Below the pieces are notes generated by a model. The model worked only from the letters and a program-made list of their open reading frames with translations, did not search any database and had not been told where the DNA came from. A program made the translations under genes and the position numbers. This document shows, piece by piece, positions 60,393 to 64,000 of a stretch of 64,000 nt of DNA (its first letter is position 1; the number at the start of each line of letters is the position of its first letter). The DNA lies in contig CAWGTD010000002.1 of assembly GCA_963825415.1 (NCBI GenBank), positions 1-64,000 on the forward strand, written 5' to 3'. This DNA comes from BP-464 sp963825415 (GTDB taxonomy: Bacteria; Actinomycetota; Thermoleophilia; Solirubrobacterales; Solirubrobacteraceae).

Positions 60393-61521
60393 GGCGCGCG
60401 ATGAATGCGAGGTTGTGCAGCGTCAGCAGCCGCAAGCCCGTCAGCTCGCGTGACTTGAGCAGGTAGCGCAGGTACGCGCGCGGGTGGCCGGCCGCGCACG
60501 CCGGGCACGGGCAGCCCTCCATGATCGGCTCGTCGGAGTCGCGGAAGCGGGCCGCGGTCAGGTCGACGCGCCAGCGGTTGGCGGGGTCGGGCACCAGCGC
60601 CATGCCGTGGCGGCCCAGGCGCGTGGGCATCGCGCAGTCGAACGTGTCGATGCCGAGCGCGACGCAGCTCAGCAGGTCGTCGATCTCGCCGATGCCGAGC
60701 AGGTGGCGCGGCCGTGTCTCGTGATCGCCGCCGAGCACGGCGGTCGTCCACCGCACGACCTCGTAGATCTGCTCCTTCTCGGCGCCGAGCGAGCCGCCGA
60801 TAGCGATGCCGTCGGTCCCGGCCGCCGCGATCGTCTCGGCCGACTCGACCCGGAGGTCCTGGTGGACGCCGCCCTGGACGATCCCGTAGACGAGCTGCCC
60901 GGGCGGCCCGTGGTCGGAGTGCCAGCGCAGGCAGCGCTCGAGCCAGCGGTGGGTGCGCTCGGTCGAGCGCGCGGTGTAGTCGCGGTCGACGTGGAACGGC
61001 GTGCACTCGTCGAACACCAACGCCAGGTCGCTGTTGAGCGCGGCCTGGACCTCCATGCTCGTCTCGGGCGCCATGAAGTGCTCGGAGCCGTCCAGGTAGG
61101 ACCGGAAGCGCACGCCCTCCTCCTCGATGGCGAGCACCGCCCCGTGGCGCTCGGATCCCTGGGCGGCGCGGCCCTTGATCTCGTCGGCCACCGTGCCGTG
61201 GCCCATCGAGAAGACCTGAAAGCCGCCGGAGTCGGTGATGATCGGGCCGTCCCAGCCCATGAAACCGTGCAGCCCGCCGAAGCGCGCGATCAGCTCCGCG
61301 CCCGGGTCGAGCATGAGGTGGAAGGTGTTGCCGAGCACCATGTCGTAGCCCAGCGCCGCGACCTCGTGAGGGTGCAGGCCCTTGACCGTGGCCTTCGTGG
61401 CCAGCGGGACGAACCCCGGGGTCCGGACGTCGCCATGGGCGGTGCGCAGCGTGCCCGCGCGCGCGAGCGAGCTCGGGTCCCGAGCCGTGATCGAGAGCGC
61501 GGCGGTCACGCACTTCGGCAT
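60310..61521 (-). CDS. tgt: tRNA-guanine transglycosylase
   Basis: 403 residues from ATG 61521. Exchanges guanine 34 for the queuosine precursor. Family motifs: ITDSGGFQVFSMG with the catalytic Asp, VYGIVQGGVHQDLRVES, LGIGEIDDLLSCVALGID with TFDCAMPTRLGR (nucleophile Asp) and the zinc site CPCPACAAGHPRAYLRYLL. Full family length. The start is only 11 nt from the divergent DedA start, so their promoters overlap. Other queuosine genes are not seen. Confidence 0.95.
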   Translation of the reverse strand: MPKCVTAALSITARDPSSLARAGTLRTAHGDVRTPGFVPLATKATVKGLHPHEVAALGYDMVLGNTFHLMLDPGAELIARFGGLHGFMGWDGPIITDSGGFQVFSMGHGTVADEIKGRAAQGSERHGAVLAIEEEGVRFRSYLDGSEHFMAPETSMEVQAALNSDLALVFDECTPFHVDRDYTARSTERTHRWLERCLRWHSDHGPPGQLVYGIVQGGVHQDLRVESAETIAAAGTDGIAIGGSLGAEKEQIYEVVRWTTAVLGGDHETRPRHLLGIGEIDDLLSCVALGIDTFDCAMPTRLGRHGMALVPDPANRWRVDLTAARFRDSDEPIMEGCPCPACAAGHPRAYLRYLLKSRELTGLRLLTLHNLAFIARLMERLRGAIAAGRLAEETAAIRSGGAV

Positions 61522-61532
61522 GCTAGGGAGGC

Positions 61533-62156
61533 GTGCTCGCCACCCTGATCCACGTCGCCAAGGACCTCGGCCTGCCGGTGCTGTTCGCGCTCATCGCCGT
61601 GGAGACGATGGGCGTCCCCCTGCCCGGGGAGACCGCACTCATCGCGGCCGGCATCCTGGCCTCGGAGGGGCACCTCTCGATCGAGGCGGTGATCGTCGTC
61701 GCAGCAGCGGCCGCGATCCTCGGCGACAACGTGGGGTTCGCCATCGGCCGGCGCTGGGGGCGCCGACTGCTCGAGTGGGAGGGCGGGCCGTTCTCCCGCC
61801 ACCGGCGCCGGCTGCTGGAGGTCGGCGAGCCGTTCTTCGACAGGCACGGGCCCAAGGCGGTGTTCCTTGGCAGGTGGGTCTCCGGATTGCGCATCACCGC
61901 GGCGTGGCTGGCCGGCGCGCACAAGATGGCGTGGCCGACGTTCACCTTCTGGAACGCCCTTGGCGGCATCGCCTGGGCGGCTTCAATTGCCCTGGCCGCC
62001 TACTACGCGGGACACGCCGCCGAGTCGGTGATCAGCACCGCGGGCATAGCGGGGCTCGGCGGGGTGGTGATCGTCGGTGGATCGCTCTACGCGATCACGA
62101 AGCTGCGGCGGCGACGGGCCGAGCGGCTCGCCGACGTCGAGCTCGACGAGGCCTAG
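61533..62156 (+). CDS. DedA/SNARE-associated (VTT-domain) membrane protein
   Basis: 207 residues from GTG 61533 with about five hydrophobic helices. VETMGVPLPGETALIAAGIL, then GDNVGFAIGRRWGRRLL and the core motif FFDRHGPKAVFLGRWVSGLR (F-x3-GR-x(4)-R) are signatures of the family, which flips polyprenyl phosphates or phospholipids between leaflets. A basic C-terminal tail (LRRRRAERLAD) lies in the cytoplasm. Convergent with the MarR gene, stops overlapping by 4 nt. Confidence 0.9.
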   Translation: MLATLIHVAKDLGLPVLFALIAVETMGVPLPGETALIAAGILASEGHLSIEAVIVVAAAAAILGDNVGFAIGRRWGRRLLEWEGGPFSRHRRRLLEVGEPFFDRHGPKAVFLGRWVSGLRITAAWLAGAHKMAWPTFTFWNALGGIAWAASIALAAYYAGHAAESVISTAGIAGLGGVVIVGGSLYAITKLRRRRAERLADVELDEA

Positions 62157-62632
62157 CAGCAACCGCCGCCGTCAGAGACGACGCGGTCGCAACATTCGCT
62201 GAGCGATTGCAGCTCTTCCTCGGAGAAGCGCGAGGTGAACAGCCGGCGCACACCGGCGTGGTGTGTCACGCGAGCCTCGGCGAGCTTGGACCGGCCGCGG
62301 TCGGTGAGCACCGCGAAGGCGCCGCGCGCGTCGTTCGGGCACGAGCGCCGCTCGACGAGCCCGTCGCGCTCGAGGCGGTCGATGAGACGGGTGAGGCCGC
62401 TGCGGCTGAGCAGGACGCTCGCCGCGATGTCGTGCATGCGCATCTTCGAGCCCTCGGCGTCGGAGAGGCGCAGCAGGACCTCGTAGGAGGTCAGCGGCAC
62501 TCCGTGCTCGGCCTCCATCTGGGCGTCGAGCCGCTTGACCAACGACGCATGTGCCTTGAGCAACCCGCGCCATGCGCGCAGCTCGGTTGCGTCGAGGCTG
62601 TCTGGCTCTGTCCTTGTCAGGGCGGGGGCCAT
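62153..62632 (-). CDS. MarR-family regulator
   Basis: 159 residues from ATG 62632. Winged-helix core: EVLLRLSDAEGSKMRMHDIA and LLSRSGLTRLIDRLERDGLV, then wing RRSCPNDARGAFAVLTDRGR. The C-terminus has a run of Cys (GGGCC) after SECCDRVV, which may respond to oxidation. Divergent from the ring-cleavage-type VOC gene with a 12-base perfect palindrome overlapping its start codon, so it most likely represses that VOC-carboxylesterase operon and itself. Confidence 0.88.
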   Translation of the reverse strand: MAPALTRTEPDSLDATELRAWRGLLKAHASLVKRLDAQMEAEHGVPLTSYEVLLRLSDAEGSKMRMHDIAASVLLSRSGLTRLIDRLERDGLVERRSCPNDARGAFAVLTDRGRSKLAEARVTHHAGVRRLFTSRFSEEELQSLSECCDRVVSDGGGCC

Positions 62633-62643
62633 TGCGCGCGCAA
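62632..62643. promoter_or_regulatory. 12-bp palindrome, candidate MarR operator
   Basis: TTGCGCGCGCAA is perfectly symmetrical and starts at the first base of the MarR start codon, 31 bases before the VOC start. Inverted repeats in divergent promoters are the standard sites for MarR dimers; function inferred. Confidence 0.5.
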
Positions 62644-62673
62644 CGACGTTACCACCGGCTCGGCCTCGCCACA

Positions 62674-63582
62674 ATGCAGGCAATGGCACTGGAAGGCATG
62701 CACCACATCACCGCGATCACCGGCGATGCTCCGGGGAACGTGGACTTTCACCGCCGCGTGCTCGGGTTGCGGCTGGTCAAGAAGACCGTCAACTTCGACG
62801 CGCCGGACGTCTACCACCTCTATTACGGCGACGACAGCGGGACGCCCGGTTCGATTTTGACGTTCTTCGAGTTCCCCGACGCGGCGCGCGGCCGCGCCGG
62901 CGCGGGCATGGTGCACCGCATCCTGTGGCGAGTGCGCTCCGAGGCTGCGTTGGAGTTCTGGGCGGACCGGCTGCGTGGCGAGGGTGTGCCCGAGCTCCAT
63001 GCCGACAACGAGCTGATCTTCACCGACCACGAGGGCCTCGCCCACGAGCTGCTCGTCGTCGCCAGCACCGACGCGCCGCTCCCGGCGACGGCGCCCGACA
63101 TCCCGGCCGAGCACGCGCTCCAGGGCTTCCACGGCGTGCGCGCCTACGGCCGCCGCCCCGACGACAGCGCGCCGCTGCTGGAGGCGCTGGGCTTCGCCGC
63201 GGAGGGTTTCGGCGGCTGGCGGCTGGCCGGCGACGAGCGCCACGGGATGTATCTCTACGACGACCCGCCGGTCGAGCCGGGCGTGCAGGGCGCGGGCACG
63301 ATCCATCACGTCGCCTGGAGCGCGGCCGACGACGCCGAGTTGAGCGTCTTGCGCGAGCGCGCCGCGGCGGCGGGCGCGCGGCCGACGCCGATCATCGACC
63401 GCCAGTACTTCCACTCGGTCTACTTCCGCGAGCCCAGCGGCGTGCTCTTCGAGCTGGCCACACGAGACATCGGCTTCGCCTACGACGAGCCCGAGGAATC
63501 GTTGGGCGAGGCCCTCAAGCTCCCGCCGCAGCACGAGCACCTCCGCGACCAACTCGAGCAGACGCTCACGCCTTTGCCGTGA
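62674..63582 (+). CDS. VOC-family ring-cleavage dioxygenase-like protein
   Basis: 302 residues, ATG 62674 (62683 is an alternative). Two VOC pairs: MHHITAITGDAPGNVDFHRR, with GLRLVKKTVNFDAPDVYHLY, and later GTIHHVAWSAADDAELSVLR with REPSGVLFELATRDIGF. The His, His and Glu ligand positions are present, as in hydroquinone- and catechol-cleaving dioxygenases (YkcA/MhqO type). Next to a MarR regulator and a carboxylesterase it resembles the MhqR-MhqO-MhqD quinone-detoxification set of Firmicutes. The stop overlaps the esterase start (GTGA). Confidence 0.87.
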   Translation: MQAMALEGMHHITAITGDAPGNVDFHRRVLGLRLVKKTVNFDAPDVYHLYYGDDSGTPGSILTFFEFPDAARGRAGAGMVHRILWRVRSEAALEFWADRLRGEGVPELHADNELIFTDHEGLAHELLVVASTDAPLPATAPDIPAEHALQGFHGVRAYGRRPDDSAPLLEALGFAAEGFGGWRLAGDERHGMYLYDDPPVEPGVQGAGTIHHVAWSAADDAELSVLRERAAAAGARPTPIIDRQYFHSVYFREPSGVLFELATRDIGFAYDEPEESLGEALKLPPQHEHLRDQLEQTLTPLP

Positions 63583-64000
63583 TCCACGTCGTACGCGAGG
63601 CAGCCGGCGATCCCGCCGGGACGCTGGTGCTGCTTCACGGCCGCGGGGCCGACGAGCACGACCTGCTGCCGCTGCTCGGTGTGCTTGACCCGAAGAAGCG
63701 GCTGCGCGGCATCACGGTCGGCGCGCCGCTGGCGCTTCCACCCGGGGGCAAGCACTGGTACGCGGTGCACCGCGTCGGGTTCCCGGATCCGACCACGTTC
63801 GGCCCCACATACCGGCAGCTCACGCACTTCCTCGACTCGGACCTCGGCGTCGACTGGAGCCGCACGCTGATCGGCGGCTTCTCGCAGGGCGGCGTGATGG
63901 CCTACGCGGTCGGTCTCGGCACGGGGCGCCCGGACCCCGCCGGGATCCTTGCGATGAGCTGCTTCGTGCCGCAGGTCGAGGGCTGGGAGCCCGAGTTGAC
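63579..64000 (+). CDS. Carboxylesterase/phospholipase-like alpha/beta hydrolase (MhqD-like), cut by window edge
   Basis: At least 140 residues from GTG 63579, frame intact to the edge. Motifs: VLLHGRGADEHDLLPLL, GFPDPTTFGPTYRQL and the nucleophile elbow GGFSQGGVMAYAVGL. These match the carboxylesterase family that includes MhqD. It is coupled to the VOC gene and probably controlled by the MarR protein. The acid and His of the triad lie beyond the window. Confidence 0.85.
   Translation, partial: MIHVVREAAGDPAGTLVLLHGRGADEHDLLPLLGVLDPKKRLRGITVGAPLALPPGGKHWYAVHRVGFPDPTTFGPTYRQLTHFLDSDLGVDWSRTLIGGFSQGGVMAYAVGLGTGRPDPAGILAMSCFVPQVEGWEPEL

Overview
The window is a very GC-rich, gene-dense bacterial chromosome segment. 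The gene content (two Ku genes in tandem, a wax-ester/diacylglycerol acyltransferase, a PknB-type kinase, a HIGH-less ArgS, teichoic-acid-like glycan genes, Cys-type CcmE, GTG/TTG starts and GTGA/ATGA junctions everywhere) fits an actinobacterium of the Thermoleophilia/Solirubrobacterales type. This placement is an inference from gene content, not from a marker search. No insertion sequence, prophage or CRISPR array is visible, and no gene-free stretch exceeds 300 bases.

Layout. 1-1.6 kb: two Ku genes (minus). 1.6-5.6 kb: alpha/beta hydrolase, a secreted GSDH-like beta-propeller, a membrane-anchored coiled coil, a cupredoxin lipoprotein and a VOC protein. 5.6-10.7 kb: a MarR-FtsX-double ATPase operon resembling a MacB-type exporter. 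10.8-31.3 kb: a large cell-surface glycan locus with an O-antigen ligase-like protein, a GT39-like membrane protein, a Wzm/Wzt exporter, and a seven-gene overlapping operon (GT4, two CDP-alcohol phosphatidyltransferases, DUF5941-like protein, nucleotidyltransferase, glycerol-1-phosphate-dehydrogenase-like enzyme, GT2). It continues with a GT2-TagF fusion, a second TagF-like transferase and a sulfotransferase. 31.3-36.5 kb: NHL propeller, WS/DGAT, STAS protein, FAH-family hydrolase. 36.5-42.9 kb: a run of regulators (LysR, XRE-MEDS, PAS-LuxR, SnoaL-LuxR, Lrp) with an EamA transporter and a GNAT-like mini-protein. 42.9-46.3 kb: hppD-hmgA-Fe-ADH tyrosine catabolism. 46.3-53.4 kb: SecG and two halves of a cytochrome c maturation set (CcmE-CcmF-CcmI-like; TlpA-CcmH-CcdA) around a glycoside hydrolase and tRNA-Gly(CCC). 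53.2-64 kb: argS, rlmH, DUF3467, M48 protease, phosphoesterase-lipoprotein-kinase operon, SDR, tgt, DedA, MarR, ring-cleavage-type VOC protein and a carboxylesterase cut by the window edge.

How the genes work together. The glycan locus looks able to make a CTP-activated glycerol- or polyol-phosphate unit, build a phosphodiester-linked and possibly sulfated polymer, and export it by the ABC-2 route. The MarR operon would control an exporter. HppD and HmgA degrade tyrosine under an Lrp-type regulator, with an FAH-family gene 8 kb away. The Ccm and thiol-redox genes mature c-type cytochromes.

A quality warning: about ten otherwise well-conserved genes each carry a single one-base frameshift (Ku2, GSDH-like, CAP, CAPT2, sulfotransferase, NHL, WS/DGAT, FAH, M48, SDR). 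Both reading-frame halves keep family motifs and the shifts tend to sit in short homopolymer or GC runs, so residual sequencing indels are more likely than real pseudogenes. I give the whole gene span for these.
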